Below, piece by piece: positions 1 through 10,537 of a DNA stretch of 64,000 nt. Made by a program: the position numbers and the translations under genes. This DNA comes from Saccharomycopsis malanga (taxonomy: Eukaryota; Ascomycota; Saccharomycetes; Ascoideales; Saccharomycopsidaceae): the NCBI GenBank assembly GCA_004014935.1, contig CP025321.1, positions 2,356,001 through 2,420,000 on the forward strand, read 5' to 3'. The notes under the pieces were generated by a model. It was given only the letters and a program-made list of their open reading frames with translations. It was not told the DNA's origin and did no database searches. Each line of letters starts with the position of its first letter. The stretch's first letter is position 1.

Positions 1-93
1 TCTTTCATCTAGTAGTGTTCATGTTATGGATCCCGCCATGGCTCATAATCAATATAACCAAATCGGTTGAATTGGGATATCATATTATAGAGG

Positions 94-114
94 TTAGTAG
101 TAGTGGTAGTAGTA

Positions 115-208
<94 letters not shown>
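94..208. repeat. Trinucleotide microsatellite (TAG/GTA then TAA)
   Basis: A short run of TAG/GTA-type triplets passes directly into about 30 uninterrupted TAA/AAT triplets. Both strands stay open through the tract only because the repeat has no in-frame stop in some frames, giving artificial poly-Asn or poly-Ile readings. It is not a gene. Confidence 0.97.
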
Positions 209-210
<2 letters not shown>

Positions 211-332
211 CCAAACCTAGCATTCACTAATTTTCTCAACATCCATTTTAATATGTAATATTACAAGCCAGTTGTATAAATAAGCATGATCCAAAAAATA
301 GAGGTTTTTGCTTCGATCTCAATTTAAGCTTC

Positions 333-1395
333 AAACAATAAAACTCATTCAATACAATCGACATTTCGTTGTATAAAAACTAAAACTTACCCTTAACTTT
401 TGGCAAAACAACAGCCAAAGTTTATCACCATTTACAGTCAGTTTACAGCTTCCATGGTAATATAATAAAGCAAATCAAAAACTGGAATGGCGAAATAACA
501 AAAAACCAAAGTCAAAGGAACATTAATTCAGTTGCAACGTTAAACTGAATAGGAATAAAAGTTGTTGAAAGACGGACTCCCCTGAACAGAGATATAAAGC
601 TTATTTATAAGCACATTACGCTTTACCGAGCCCCACAAAATATTCAATGTATACAGGAAGTTGAAATATGGCAGTTTGGCAATATTTAATGATTATTATC
701 AAATGTAAGTTCCTCTGAAAACCTATAATAAACATACCTTTTTGTAGCTTATGAGATATGCATTTTTTTGGAATAAAAGCTCATTTCAACGCTGGAGGAA
801 TCGCAGATAAAGCTAAAATTAATTAAATACTATAGAATTACGTTAAAAAATAAAGGGAATCTTTTTAAGAGGTGAAAAAGAAGAGTTTTAAGAATTATAA
901 GTTATTTTCGACAAAATGACACTTTCTCACTGTTAAATAATTTATAAGAGTTTTAACACAAAACAAAGTACATGATATAAAACCTTATGATTTGCAGAGT
1001 ATGGAAATATAATTTTTGTATGATTTGGTTTGCTGTAAAGACTCTAGAATATGACTTGAAAAAATCAACTTTTTGTCCAAAATTGACATTTTTCCGTTAT
1101 ACCAAATATTTATCCATAAATCTAAAATTTTTTATTATAAATAGTGTTATAATATTGGAAACAAAATTAAAATGTTAGACTATGTTTTTTCGAATCAAAA
1201 TAACCTGGATAGAACTAATTTAATTCAATAAAACGTTTGATGATTACTCCAAAACGTCAACAGCGCGAATTGAGGACCAAAACCCCAAGTGAGGAACGCC
1301 ACACTTGTTTTTCTGCACTATTCTGCACTATTTTGTGTGGCGCATGGCCTAACCAACTTGGCCACCTGGCAATAGTAAGGCATTGCATATAGGCT
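333..1395 (-). mobile_element. Family B dispersed repeat, copy 1 (tRNA-headed, about 1.06 kb)
   Basis: This stretch is repeated at 12998-14048, 53545-54350 and, inverted, at 63057-63835. Read on the minus strand it starts near 1395 with a tRNA-like A box (TGGCCAAGTTGG) and a paired D-arm-like GGCC. It then runs through about 900 bp of AT-rich sequence without a long ORF. It ends near 333 with two hairpin-forming segments: TTTGGC...GCCAAA, and a TACAA...TTGTA palindrome. Homology with the 53.5 kb copy extends past the head to about 1530. It looks like a non-coding retroposon or long SINE-like element. The exact ends are uncertain. Confidence 0.75.
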
Positions 1396-1419
1396 TATTC
1401 TTGTTAAAAAGGAATAATT

Positions 1420-1634
1420 CTATCTTTTCGAAAGTATACTTTGACATTTGATATACCCATTCCCCGCTAATAGTATAAGCAGAAAAAAAAGGTTATTGGG
1501 TAATTTATGAGAGATACTAGGCCTTGAGCCTGTTAGGTCTTTTCTCGTTTTCGAGAGTACTAATCGTTGAACTATCCTACCAGATCTTATTCTTTTCCAA
1601 GACAACTGGCGACTGAGCCATACTGCCCAGCGGC
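1420..1634 (-). mobile_element. Diverged family A tRNA-headed element
   Basis: On the minus strand the sequence beginning at 1634 reads GCCGCTGGGCAGTATGGCTC, the family A head. A second stretch resembling the CTCTCGGAGAAGAG block and ACCTAACAGGCTCAAG follows about 80 bp later, so the copy appears interrupted. It lies directly upstream, in reading direction, of the family B copy at 333-1395. Confidence 0.55.
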
Positions 1635-1910
1635 TTTTGGAATTGTATGAGGAACAAATATTGTTGATATAATGTCAAGATAGGTAGAATGAGGATTGTA
1701 GGAAAAGAGGGTGTAACTGTCTAGAAAATAGAAAGTAGATTAAATACATGGCTTAATAATGTGAGTTAGAAATTGTATGAAAAAGCTCTTGTTTTAAAGT
1801 TATTCGAGGACTAATGTGCGGCTTATATACATTATTACACTCTATCTATTGTATGGAGTGTTGCTTTAAATAATGACTGAACTGTTTATAACGTTTAATA
1901 AGTGCGAAAA

Positions 1911-2208
1911 GCCGCTGGGCCGTATGGCTCAATTGCCAGTGCTCTCGGAGACGAGAAAAACGAACTAACAGGAACACAGTTTTGATTCCCAAGACGAACA
2001 CTTACGCTTTTTACGATACTGAACGTGAATTCACAGGCGAGTGCAACTGACTGAAATGCGACCTGGACCAAAGTCTAATGCTTACTTTGCCACCAATGAG
2101 AAAATCATGATAAACAGTACAGTATTGGGCTTTACCAAGTCCCTTTAGACATGGCGCGTATATACGAAACTGCTAAGTACGGGGCTCTAAATATAAGATA
2201 TTATTTAA
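1911..2208 (+). mobile_element. Family A SINE-like retroposon, long form, with flanking direct repeats
   Basis: The head starts GCCGCTGGGCCGTATGGCTC. It has an A-box-like TGGCTCAATTG (1925-1935) and a degenerate B box GTTTTGATTCC (1979-1989). A family-specific body follows, then the conserved 3' segment CCAAGTCCCTTTAGACATGG and a tail ending in ATT-rich sequence. Flanks match at 14 of 16 bases: TTAATAAGTGCGAAAA (1895-1910) and TTAATAACTGTGAAAA (2209-2224), as expected for a target-site duplication. It is about 298 bp and has no coding capacity. Confidence 0.85.
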
Positions 2209-2651
2209 TTAATAACTGTGAAAATGTCTATATACGTCAAGTGCAAGGCAAATCTTCAACTTTACTACTCTTTCATACACAGCAATGTTTTGAGTTTCAA
2301 TTTATTATCAAAATTGATTAAATTCCATTTAAAATGACTTTTATCAACCCCTCAATTATTCTACGACTCTTATCTTTATAGAGGTTATGAACCCGTGTAT
2401 AGATAAGGGCCAATAGGAAGGTGGTGTTTACTCAGCTACCTGGCAATAGTGAAGAAGAACCAAGTCAAAACCACTGGAAAACCTAATAAGTTGTGGGTAT
2501 GGGACGATAATTGTAAGCAGTTAATGTTAGGAGAGCATTGAATGGTTCCAGGTGAGACTCGTAGCAACCTGCCCAGTTGAGAAATCACATGCGCTCAGGC
2601 TGTCTCCACATTCCCTCTTTAGTTGGTAACATCCGGCCGTCCTTTTCATGA

Positions 2652-2659
2652 TATATAAG
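2652..2659 (+). promoter_or_regulatory. TATA box of the catalase gene
   Basis: TATATAAG lies 63-70 bp upstream of the catalase ATG, a normal distance for a yeast gene. Confidence 0.6.
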
Positions 2660-2721
2660 TAGTGAGAGATCGCCCTGTTTTTCTGAGTGGCTCGGTAAAT
2701 AGTTTGTAACCACAAGACATT

Positions 2722-4263
2722 ATGGGAAAAGACGAGAAACCAACATACACCACCTCGCAAGGTGCTCCAGTGGCAGAGCCTTTTGCTACCCAGCGTGTGG
2801 GCAAGGAGGGACCCTTGCTATTGCAAGACTTTACGCTTATTGACTCGTTGGCCCACTTTGATAGGGAAAGAATTCCTGAGCGGGTGGTGCATGCCAAGGG
2901 CTCTGGTGCCTATGGGTACTTTGAGGTGACTGACGACATCACCGACTTGTGTTCTGCTGCCTTCTTGAACAAGGTTGGAAAGAAAACCAAAACGTTTACG
3001 AGATTCAGCACTGTAGGCGGTGAAAAGGGCTCTGCAGACACTGCCAGAGACCCAAGAGGCTATGCTGTCAAGTTCTACACCGAGGAAGGAAACTACGACT
3101 TGGTCATGAACAACACACCTGTGTTTTTCTTGAGAGACCCTAGCAAGTTTCCCCATTTCATCCACACCCAGAAGAGAAACCCCGAAACCAACTTGAAGGA
3201 CGCCGACATGTTCTGGGATTATTTGACGTCCAACCAAGAGTCTATCCACCAGGTTTGCATCTTGTTTTCCGACAGGGGCACTCCTTATGGCTACAGATTC
3301 ATGAACGGCTATTCAGGCCACACTTACAAGTGGTCCAATGCCAAGGGCGAGTGGAAATATGTGCAAATCCATTTCAAATGCGACCAGGGCATCAAGAACT
3401 TTAGCAATGAACAGGCCGGCGAATTGGCGGGCTCCAACCCTGATTTTGCCCAGCAAGATCTCTTTGAAGCTATCAAACGCGGCGAGCATCCGTCGTGGAC
3501 TGTTTATGTACAGTCAATGACTCAGGAAGAAGCATCCAAATTGCCTTTTTCAGTGTTTGATTTGACCAAAGTCTGGCCTCAGAGCCAGTTTCCTTTGAGA
3601 AGGTTTGGCAAGTTTGTCCTTAATGAGAATCCAAGCAATTATTTTGCTGAAGTGGAACAAGCAGCCTTTTCTCCTTCTCATACCGTTCCTGGCATTGAAC
3701 CTTCTGCAGACCCTGTCTTACAGTCTAGACTCTTCTCTTACCCAGACACTCATCGTCACAGATTGGGAGTCAACTACGCTCAAATCCCTGTGAACTGTCC
3801 CTTTGCCACTAAAACATTCAATCCAGCTATCAGGGACGGCGCCATGTCTGTCAACGGCAACTTGGGAGCTGCTCCAAACTATCTAGCCACCAACAAACCC
3901 GTCAACTTCAGAACAGATGTCAAGTTGCAGGAAAACCAGGAAGTATGGAACGGCCCAGCATTTTTAAGACACTGGCAAGTGGTAGGCGACATCGATTACG
4001 CCCAACCAAGAGCATTGTACGAAAAGGTCTTGGCTAAACAGCCTGGCCAGCAAAAAGCATTGGCACATAACGTCGCTGTACATGCCAGCGCTGCTAAAAG
4101 AGACATTCAAGACAGAGTCATTGAAATGTTTACCAGAGTGCATCCAAAACTTGGTAAGGACATTAAAGATGAAATTTACGCCCTTGATCCTAGGGACAAA
4201 CAGGGCCAGTTTTTCAACAAGGACGGAAAGACCCCAAGATGCCCATTCCATTCTAAATTGTGA
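2722..4263 (+). CDS. CTA1: Peroxisomal catalase
   Basis: This gene encodes a 513-residue haem catalase that breaks down hydrogen peroxide, most likely inside peroxisomes. The catalytic His57 lies in RVVHAKGSGAYGYFEV and the catalytic Asn in VMNNTP (130-131). The proximal haem ligand Tyr340 lies in RLFSYPDTHRHRLG. The length and colinear order match fungal clade 3 small-subunit catalases. The last three residues are SKL, a canonical PTS1 peroxisome signal. The ATG follows a TATA box by about 65 bp and no in-frame upstream ATG extends it. The gene sits between repeat-rich intergenic regions. S. cerevisiae has CTA1 (peroxisomal) and CTT1 (cytosolic); the SKL end favours CTA1. Confidence 0.97.
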   Translation: MGKDEKPTYTTSQGAPVAEPFATQRVGKEGPLLLQDFTLIDSLAHFDRERIPERVVHAKGSGAYGYFEVTDDITDLCSAAFLNKVGKKTKTFTRFSTVGGEKGSADTARDPRGYAVKFYTEEGNYDLVMNNTPVFFLRDPSKFPHFIHTQKRNPETNLKDADMFWDYLTSNQESIHQVCILFSDRGTPYGYRFMNGYSGHTYKWSNAKGEWKYVQIHFKCDQGIKNFSNEQAGELAGSNPDFAQQDLFEAIKRGEHPSWTVYVQSMTQEEASKLPFSVFDLTKVWPQSQFPLRRFGKFVLNENPSNYFAEVEQAAFSPSHTVPGIEPSADPVLQSRLFSYPDTHRHRLGVNYAQIPVNCPFATKTFNPAIRDGAMSVNGNLGAAPNYLATNKPVNFRTDVKLQENQEVWNGPAFLRHWQVVGDIDYAQPRALYEKVLAKQPGQQKALAHNVAVHASAAKRDIQDRVIEMFTRVHPKLGKDIKDEIYALDPRDKQGQFFNKDGKTPRCPFHSKL

Positions 4264-4505
4264 AATCTTATTTATATGTATATATAGTATGTATACAAGA
4301 ATTCCAATATAATTCTATATGACTGTTGCATTTTGTTGACTAGTGTGTAGTATTTTACAATGGCCAGCTTGTGGGTTGCAGGTCCAGGCTGAAAGATTAC
4401 CAAATATTAGTTTTTCAAAGCTTTTGAAATTGTACACATCCACACTCTTTCAATTGTTTTAATTCTTATTTTCTAATCATTTATATTGATTGAAAAATTC
4501 ACCAT

Positions 4506-4685
4506 GGCACTGGCTGTATAACTCAGTGGCAAGTGCTCTCCGAGAAGAGAAAAAAACCTAACAGACTCAAGAGTGAGGAGATGATGATCAACAGGACAAG
4601 ATTGGGTCTTACCAAGTCCCTTTAGACATAGCGCGTATGTAAGAAACTCGTATGTGCTGGGCTCGAGATATACTATATTATTATT
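4506..4685 (+). mobile_element. Family A SINE-like retroposon, short form, with flanking direct repeats
   Basis: The head is GGCACTGGCTGTATAACTCA, followed by the AGTGCTCTCCGAGAAGAG block. It then runs directly to the 3' segment TTACCAAGTCCCTTTAGACA and the tail GCTGGGCTCGAGATATAC plus ATT triplets. The B-box region of the long form is absent. The flanks AAAAATTCACCAT (4493-4505) and AAAAAGTCACCAT (4686-4698) match at 12 of 13 bases, a likely target-site duplication. Confidence 0.85.
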
Positions 4686-4698
4686 AAAAAGTCACCAT

Positions 4699-5533
4699 CA
4701 TAAATAATCAATTCTGCTTCCATCCTACAATATCATGTTTAACAATTCCATCAATTTGGGGCTCCAGGTTATAACACCGAATTTCCATAGATTAGACCAA
4801 AACCCAAGTATGAATCTAGATACGGAAAAACCGCTATCACCAAGTTTTGCAACAGCTTTTAAGCTAGACTGATAAAATACATTTTGGCATTTCTTCCATT
4901 TATCTTCGAACCAGCGTCAAGTGCAGTTGTTGCACGTAAAGCTGGCTTCCTACTTTTACTATAAACACCATACGGCAAAATATTCAAGTTTTTAAACCCT
5001 GACTTAGTCTCTCTTTTACTCAGCTTGGTATAATATAAAGCTTTAAAAAATGGCAAATTTGAACATTTGAGAAACCCAATGTCTTCAGAAAAACAGTAGG
5101 TGGATGAATACAGGGTTTATTATTTATATATATATCGGTTAAAAAACTAGCATGAAAGTAGTGAATAGAGTTCTCCCAACAGATCCTAATATGTACGTGG
5201 GGATTTTGGTCATAGCTTGGGTTAGATTATAGTTGAAGATCAAACAAATGAGTAGGTTCAAAAAGCTAAAAAAAGAATATATTATTTTTTGGTTCATATT
5301 ATGAGACTTAAAAAGCATTTGAGCTTGTAGTAATTTCAAATAAGTGTAGCCAACTTCAAATGGCTAGTAATGGTTAATCACAGACCGACCATTTTCAGCG
5401 TCAAATTCAATAACTCGAAAAAAAATCATACAAGCATATTATACCACTACATTAAGTGCTTTCTTACAATCAATATTTATTAACAAGCAAGGCTATGACA
5501 CACTTCTATAAACTAAAACAGCACGGATTTTCG
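4699..5533. other. Intergenic, nothing recognised
   Basis: This is AT-rich sequence between the short retroposon and the 3' end of CCA1. I see no ORF with protein-like character, RNA gene or repeat shared with the rest of the window. Confidence 0.5.
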
Positions 5534-7336
5534 TTAACCAATCAACTTTTGCACCTCCTCGTCGGTCTGGATAAAATCAATACAAGCTTTTTTGACATCC
5601 TCAAGGTTGTCGCTGGTTGGATGGTCAAGTTGCCATTTGAAAATCAAGTTATTGACGCTACTCAACCAAGGGCCTGGTTTTTTGTTAATAATTTTTGTCA
5701 ACTGTTTACCATCGATGATCAACTTATCATTGAAAGCTGAGCCGAGGTTTTCGCGAATGACAAACTCGTAGACGTCGGCATAATGTTGATTGGCCTGTTT
5801 GTCAACATTATAAGTTTCAAAGTATTTGAGGATCAAAGAAAGTCTCCAATACTCGCTGGATTTGAAGTTACGAATGACATTGACACCAATGATGGACCTT
5901 TGAGAAAGAACGTGAGGATGATTAAAAGTAACAGTGTTATTTTGTTCTTGAATAAGTACCTTGTTAACCAAGTCGGCTTCTGTTTTGTTGAACCGTAAAG
6001 ACTCTTTTATGATAAATTCGATAGGAAAGTATTTTTTCTTTTTGATTTGGAATTGGTAGTCAGGCTGAGGAAACTCTTTGCAAGCATTTTTGAAAATAAG
6101 GATAAGGAAAAACAATTTTTGGTAGTTTTTCTGAGTTTGGCTTTTCTTATCAAGGGTAAGAATGTTGAGAAAATCTTGTTCAAGCAGTGTCAACTGCTGC
6201 TTATTCGAAAAATAGGTATATATGGCATCGAGCTTTTGAATGTCTTGTTTGAAATTCAAAGGAAATTGGTTTTTGAAGAATGATTCCAAATATTGATCAT
6301 GCAACGATTCATCAGGAAGCGAAAGAATTACAGCATAAAGACCAACTTCATTTATCAAATTCAAACCTACCAAAGGATATGACGACATCAAGGTTTTGGC
6401 TAATTCAATGCCGACTCTTTCTTTGGAAACCTTACGCAACAAATGGGATTTGATTTCTTCGGATGATTTCATAATCTCCAAAGTATGTTGGTCGATTTTA
6501 AATCCAAATTGACTGGCAAATCTGATCAATCGAAGTACTCTGAGAGGATCATCTAAAAAGGTTTTTAGCGGTTCTAATGGAGTCCGCAAAACACCATGTT
6601 TTAAGTCATTCAATCCAACACCTGTAAAGTCTTCAATCTGATTGGTAGTTAGATTGTAAAATATTGCATTTAACGTGGCATCTCTACGTAGAGCGTCTTG
6701 TTCAGCAGTGCCAAACTCTACAATTGTTGGGATCCGAGAATTCACATTGGTATACTCTTCATTACGCAAATTCACAAAATCAATGCTCTCGTCATACAAT
6801 TTGGTTGTTGTGGTTTCCAAATGTTTGGATTTCTCTGGATTTTTATCGATTTTATGGATACTGCTGGTAGTTAATTGTTTACTGTATTTTTCAGACTGCA
6901 ATATGTATTCATTTAACTGGATTGCAAAATTCTCCCCAGAGAGTTTATTAATTGCAATATCGATATCATGGCTCTCCTTCCCAAGAAGCTTGTCTCTAAC
7001 CCATCCGCCTGTAATCCTTAATGTCAATGGCTCATTGGAATTGTTGTTGGCATTTGATTCATCATCAACAACAGCAGGATTTTTGGAATTATAATAATCT
7101 GTAAAATCATCAAGCAATTGCTTAATCCGCTGCTCATTTTCTGTGAGTTTAATGCCCGCTTGGACTTGATATTTGATATCAGGATGAAATAAAGACATGT
7201 TTGATTCGATGTTTGATTTCGAGTTTATTCGAGGATATGTTGATATATGATATGATCTGCTTACAAACACCCTTTTTCTAGCCACTTTCCCAACCAAACT
7301 GTAATTACAAATTGACCTTGCTAACCAAAATATCAT
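5534..7336 (-). CDS. CCA1: CCA-adding tRNA nucleotidyltransferase
   Basis: This enzyme of 600 residues adds and repairs the 3' CCA of tRNAs without a template. The nucleotidyltransferase signature is GGWVRD (110-115) followed by the metal-binding DID (124-126) in SHDIDIAI. Further class II features are RRDATLNAIFYN and the nucleotide-selecting region DDPLRVLRLIRFASQFGF. The first ATG (7336) gives an Arg/Ser-rich, acid-poor presequence of 46 residues. A second in-frame ATG at 7198 (Met47, MSLFHPD) would give the cytosolic or nuclear form. S. cerevisiae CCA1 is known to use alternative starts to serve mitochondria and cytosol, and the layout here fits that. A TTG codon precedes the ATG and is not taken as the start. 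The gene is divergent from the MIM2-like gene. Confidence 0.97.
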   Translation of the reverse strand: MIFWLARSICNYSLVGKVARKRVFVSRSYHISTYPRINSKSNIESNMSLFHPDIKYQVQAGIKLTENEQRIKQLLDDFTDYYNSKNPAVVDDESNANNNSNEPLTLRITGGWVRDKLLGKESHDIDIAINKLSGENFAIQLNEYILQSEKYSKQLTTSSIHKIDKNPEKSKHLETTTTKLYDESIDFVNLRNEEYTNVNSRIPTIVEFGTAEQDALRRDATLNAIFYNLTTNQIEDFTGVGLNDLKHGVLRTPLEPLKTFLDDPLRVLRLIRFASQFGFKIDQHTLEIMKSSEEIKSHLLRKVSKERVGIELAKTLMSSYPLVGLNLINEVGLYAVILSLPDESLHDQYLESFFKNQFPLNFKQDIQKLDAIYTYFSNKQQLTLLEQDFLNILTLDKKSQTQKNYQKLFFLILIFKNACKEFPQPDYQFQIKKKKYFPIEFIIKESLRFNKTEADLVNKVLIQEQNNTVTFNHPHVLSQRSIIGVNVIRNFKSSEYWRLSLILKYFETYNVDKQANQHYADVYEFVIRENLGSAFNDKLIIDGKQLTKIINKKPGPWLSSVNNLIFKWQLDHPTSDNLEDVKKACIDFIQTDEEVQKLIG

Positions 7337-7524
7337 CAATTGAAAATATCATCAATTTCCCCTTGGTTCTTATTATAGTAGTATTTAATTTTTGCCTATA
7401 CTAACAAAATTTGATGTTGAAGATCTGCGGCGCAGGGCTCCCGTGCTAATGATATATAGATTGATTAACCTAACGAGACAATGTAGTATAATATGTTGAA
7501 AGTTATCAATGAAATTGGGACAAA

Positions 7525-8069
7525 ATGTCGCAGGAGCAAATTTTCAGCAAGGACGGCTTTGAATTTACAAGTGAGAATGAAAAAGGGTCGAGAAATGCCG
7601 AGCAAACTACTGTGGATGAGCTTGAAACAGATGTTGTAGTTGAAGCTGCTGTTTCTATTATGGAAAGTAATAATACAATTCCTTCCCCAGATTCGTTTTC
7701 GTCAGAAGAGCCTAACCAGCCTGTTGTTGACGACAATTCTGTGCTCCAGGCGAGACTTGAAAGTAACGTAGATATGCCAATGAATCTGGGATATGATGCG
7801 GAAATGTTAGACCACGAAGACGAGGAAACCAGTGGGTATGAAGAATACGACAATAGATATAGCCATGAAATAGATAGTCAACAGCAGTGGGAAGAAAGCA
7901 TGAACCAGTTGAGTAGTCTTTTGAAGTTTATCATTTTCCCATTGGTTGGCAGAATGGTGGGAAGAAAAGTTGCTAATTTGAGTAAGTATTATCTCAAAGT
8001 TATGCTTTTGCACTCGTACTAACTAATATTATAGTTTGGAAAAATGTGGCCAAGAGAATATGGAGCTGA
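7525..8069 (+). CDS. MIM2: MIM2-like mitochondrial outer-membrane import protein (one intron)
   Basis: Exon 1 is 7525-7981 and exon 2 is 8035-8069. The intron (7982-8034) has a GTAAGT donor, TACTAAC branch (8017-8023) and TAG acceptor. The product is 163 residues. It has a long acidic N-terminal region, a WEESMNQLSSLLKF segment, then a membrane segment IIFPLVGRMVGRKVA and a Trp/basic end (IWKNVAKRIWS). This resembles Mim2, the partner of Mim1 in inserting outer-membrane proteins, which shares an acidic N-terminus, a WEES-like motif and one membrane segment. The yeast Mim2 I recall is much shorter (about 87 residues). Without splicing the frame ends in an unrelated 14-residue tail. The assignment rests on motif memory and is moderate. 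Confidence 0.6.
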
Positions 8070-8583
8070 TTGATGTTTCTTGTAAAATATTAGCTATGTC
8101 GTATAAAAACTTAGTATATTTATCTTTGGATTATTGTATTTGGAATGTAGAAATCAATGACAATGAGTGTTATTGCTAATAATAATTGCTGCTCCAGGTG
8201 GGAAGGCAACAGTTCACTATTTGAATGGCCGCTTCTATACTTTCACATTGCAAAATAAACACTGTAGATATTATACACTTCAACAACACATCCTGATAAC
8301 TATGTATATTAAAGCACTGCAAGCAAAAGCACAAGATACAAACTCAGAAATACAATAGTAAAGACAAAGTAGTGGCGAAAGAATTGAAAAATTAGTAAAG
8401 GGGCAAAAGTGGCTGTTAAGAGCAAATTAAAGGGACTTGAGAAATAAACAAGATGTAACTAACAAAAATGACGGGCAGATATTAAACAAAACAATGCACA
8501 ATATGGAATAGATCCAATAAATAGAAATAAACAAAAAACTCAAAACAACATGCTAAACGTAGTAAAAAAGAGATAATGGGTAT
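8070..8583. other. Convergent intergenic region, nothing recognised
   Basis: This AT-rich spacer lies between the 3' ends of the MIM2-like gene and the minus-strand Ser-rich gene. It presumably contains both terminators. No RNA gene or repeat is seen. Confidence 0.5.
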
Positions 8584-10161
8584 CTATATATAATCATCAT
8601 CGGTAAAACCGATGATCAATCCGTCATCATCGTCATCATCAAAAGACAAGCAGTCCACTAATGTGACCATTTCTTTGTTGATGGTGTGTTCGCAAATACA
8701 GTCCAAGACCTCAAAGACGGGTTCGAATATAAAGTTCTGCATTTTAAGATCGATGATTTCAAATAATTCAATGGTTTCTGCATTGATACCAAAAGCAGAC
8801 AAATCTTCGTAGAAAATTGGCTCTGTTCTTTTAAGGTTATTGGTGGTCTCGGGATGGTTGTATTGTTGGTTAGCACAGTGCTGTCCAGAGATGTCAGAAG
8901 TGATGCTATTGCTTACAGGGAGTTTTTTAGCAGCTACGGAGGTGGATTGTGACGAAAATGGAGAAAGAGGAACGGAACTGACATCAGAATTATGGCCGCC
9001 ATAGAACAGATTGGTATTGGTAGCAGTAGACATGCTGTTATGAACAGACGAAGACGTTTTCATGGTATTAGGGGAGCTGATAGGACCATTGTAAGGCACA
9101 CTAGTAGTTATTTCTGGGTTGGAGGACGAGGAATGGCCGGTGGATAAAGACGAAAATGAGCTGCTGGAATGTAGGAGTTTTGGAGGCTGATAATCAGTAA
9201 AAGAACGAGGGTTGGAAGTAGACAAGTTGTGTGCTTGAGCTGAAGTATAATTGTTGACTAGCCGCAGCTGATGCAAATTATGAACTGGGCTGGTAGTTTT
9301 GCAACGTCTTTGTTTCTCAACATGGTCTGCAATTTTAGCGAAAAGTTTGATGAGTATTTTCAACAAATTTGTCAAAGAGTAAAGATTATCCATAGGCATG
9401 TTTATAGGGAAGTTTTTCTCGGAAAACAGTCTATTAACGTTTTCGGTTGTGCTATCTGGCTTAGAATACTTGATCTCATGTTTTGCTAGCCAATCTGCAC
9501 GGGTTCTGGCCTGTTCGGTGCTCCATAATGAATTGGACGATTTCATTTTCCGAAGTTTTGATTTGAGTCTGTTACTGGACAGTGACTTTTTCAACGACGA
9601 AGAGTCGGTAACACTGGACGAGGGCGACCTTACTGTTGAAGGACTGGTCACTCTGTTGTTTTTGGGAAACGAGTCTTGAGCTGTGATAGTATCTATTTGG
9701 AGGTTTATGAATCTGTTTAAATCTCCTATGGATTTTGCGTTTTTGGGTCTTCTAGAATACATTGATTTATCTACAGTAGGAGAAGATGGGAGCAATGGCT
9801 TACGTTTGAATTTTAGCTGCTGCTCCTTTTGATAAAGAACATGAAACTCGGATTCCACAGCATTGATAGCAGCTTCCAACGTTCTTTCGTCTGACAATGG
9901 GTTTTCGTTGAGAATGTTTAAAATGTACTTCAAAAAAGTGTTGATTTTGTTTGAGATTGGATAACTCAATAAGGAACCAAAGCTCAAACCGAGCCGTACA
10001 ATGGTGTTGACTTTTAAAGGGAAATTATGGTCTAAATAAGCAAGCTGTCGTTTTTCCAAGCGAACTACATTCATATAATAAGCATCGCCTTCCTGAAGCG
10101 CTAACAAATAGCGAAGATGGTTGAGCCTATTGTCTAGAAGAACACTAATCTCTGCCACCAT
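8584..10161 (-). CDS. Ser-rich protein of unknown function with an acidic tail
   Basis: I do not recognise this 525-residue protein. Residues 1-125 look folded and helical (VLLDNRLNHLRYLLALQEGD, then ISNKINTFLKYILNIL). Residues about 145-265 are basic and Ser-rich. A short helical segment around 255-280 reads LYSLTNLLKILIKLFAKIAD. A Ser/Asn/Thr-rich disordered stretch follows to about 460. A conserved-looking end (ETIELFEIIDLKMQNFIFEPVF) leads to a very acidic C-terminus with six Asp in a row and DDDYI. The pattern suggests a regulatory or scaffold protein with folded ends and a phosphorylatable linker. The ATG at 10161 is the first in the frame. No signal peptide or membrane span is apparent. 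Confidence 0.85.
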   Translation of the reverse strand: MVAEISVLLDNRLNHLRYLLALQEGDAYYMNVVRLEKRQLAYLDHNFPLKVNTIVRLGLSFGSLLSYPISNKINTFLKYILNILNENPLSDERTLEAAINAVESEFHVLYQKEQQLKFKRKPLLPSSPTVDKSMYSRRPKNAKSIGDLNRFINLQIDTITAQDSFPKNNRVTSPSTVRSPSSSVTDSSSLKKSLSSNRLKSKLRKMKSSNSLWSTEQARTRADWLAKHEIKYSKPDSTTENVNRLFSEKNFPINMPMDNLYSLTNLLKILIKLFAKIADHVEKQRRCKTTSPVHNLHQLRLVNNYTSAQAHNLSTSNPRSFTDYQPPKLLHSSSSFSSLSTGHSSSSNPEITTSVPYNGPISSPNTMKTSSSVHNSMSTATNTNLFYGGHNSDVSSVPLSPFSSQSTSVAAKKLPVSNSITSDISGQHCANQQYNHPETTNNLKRTEPIFYEDLSAFGINAETIELFEIIDLKMQNFIFEPVFEVLDCICEHTINKEMVTLVDCLSFDDDDDDGLIIGFTDDDYI

Positions 10162-10372
10162 GTTTCAATATGCTGATATTGCGATTCTGATTTGAAATAT
10201 TGTTTTATGGCTTTCACAATTGGTATAATTTAAGGTTTAGTTTATCAATATGTAATTTTCTGTCAAAATAATTTCAAGTTTTATAAAGTTTTTGATATTG
10301 ATAAATAATTTATGCACTTTTACAAAGTTAGCACTTGCACATTTCAATCACCAGTTGAATCACTTGAATTTC

Positions 10373-10537
10373 TTGAATCGATTATTATTAGATAGCTTGA
10401 TTATTCTTGAATCGATAAAATTGATTATTATTGAATCGATTATTATTAAATAGCTTGATTATTCTTAAATCAACTATTATTATATAGCTTGATTATTTTT
10501 AAATCAATTATTATTAAATAGCTTGATTATTCTTGAC
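10373..10537. repeat. Minisatellite with about 36-bp units
   Basis: About four imperfect tandem copies contain TAGCTTGATTATTCTTGAAT and ATTATTATTAAATAGCTTGA. Internal changes are mostly substitutions. It lies in the promoter region between the Ser-rich gene and the helicase-like gene. Confidence 0.85.

Noticed and set aside
15-242. Poly-Asn and poly-Ile ORFs
   Set aside because: They are readings of the TAA/AAT microsatellite and have no other protein content.
987-1178. 63-codon ORF within family B
   Set aside because: It is not conserved in the other three copies of the repeat.
2818-3249. Minus-strand ORF within catalase
   Set aside because: It is fully antisense to a conserved catalytic domain and has no family character.
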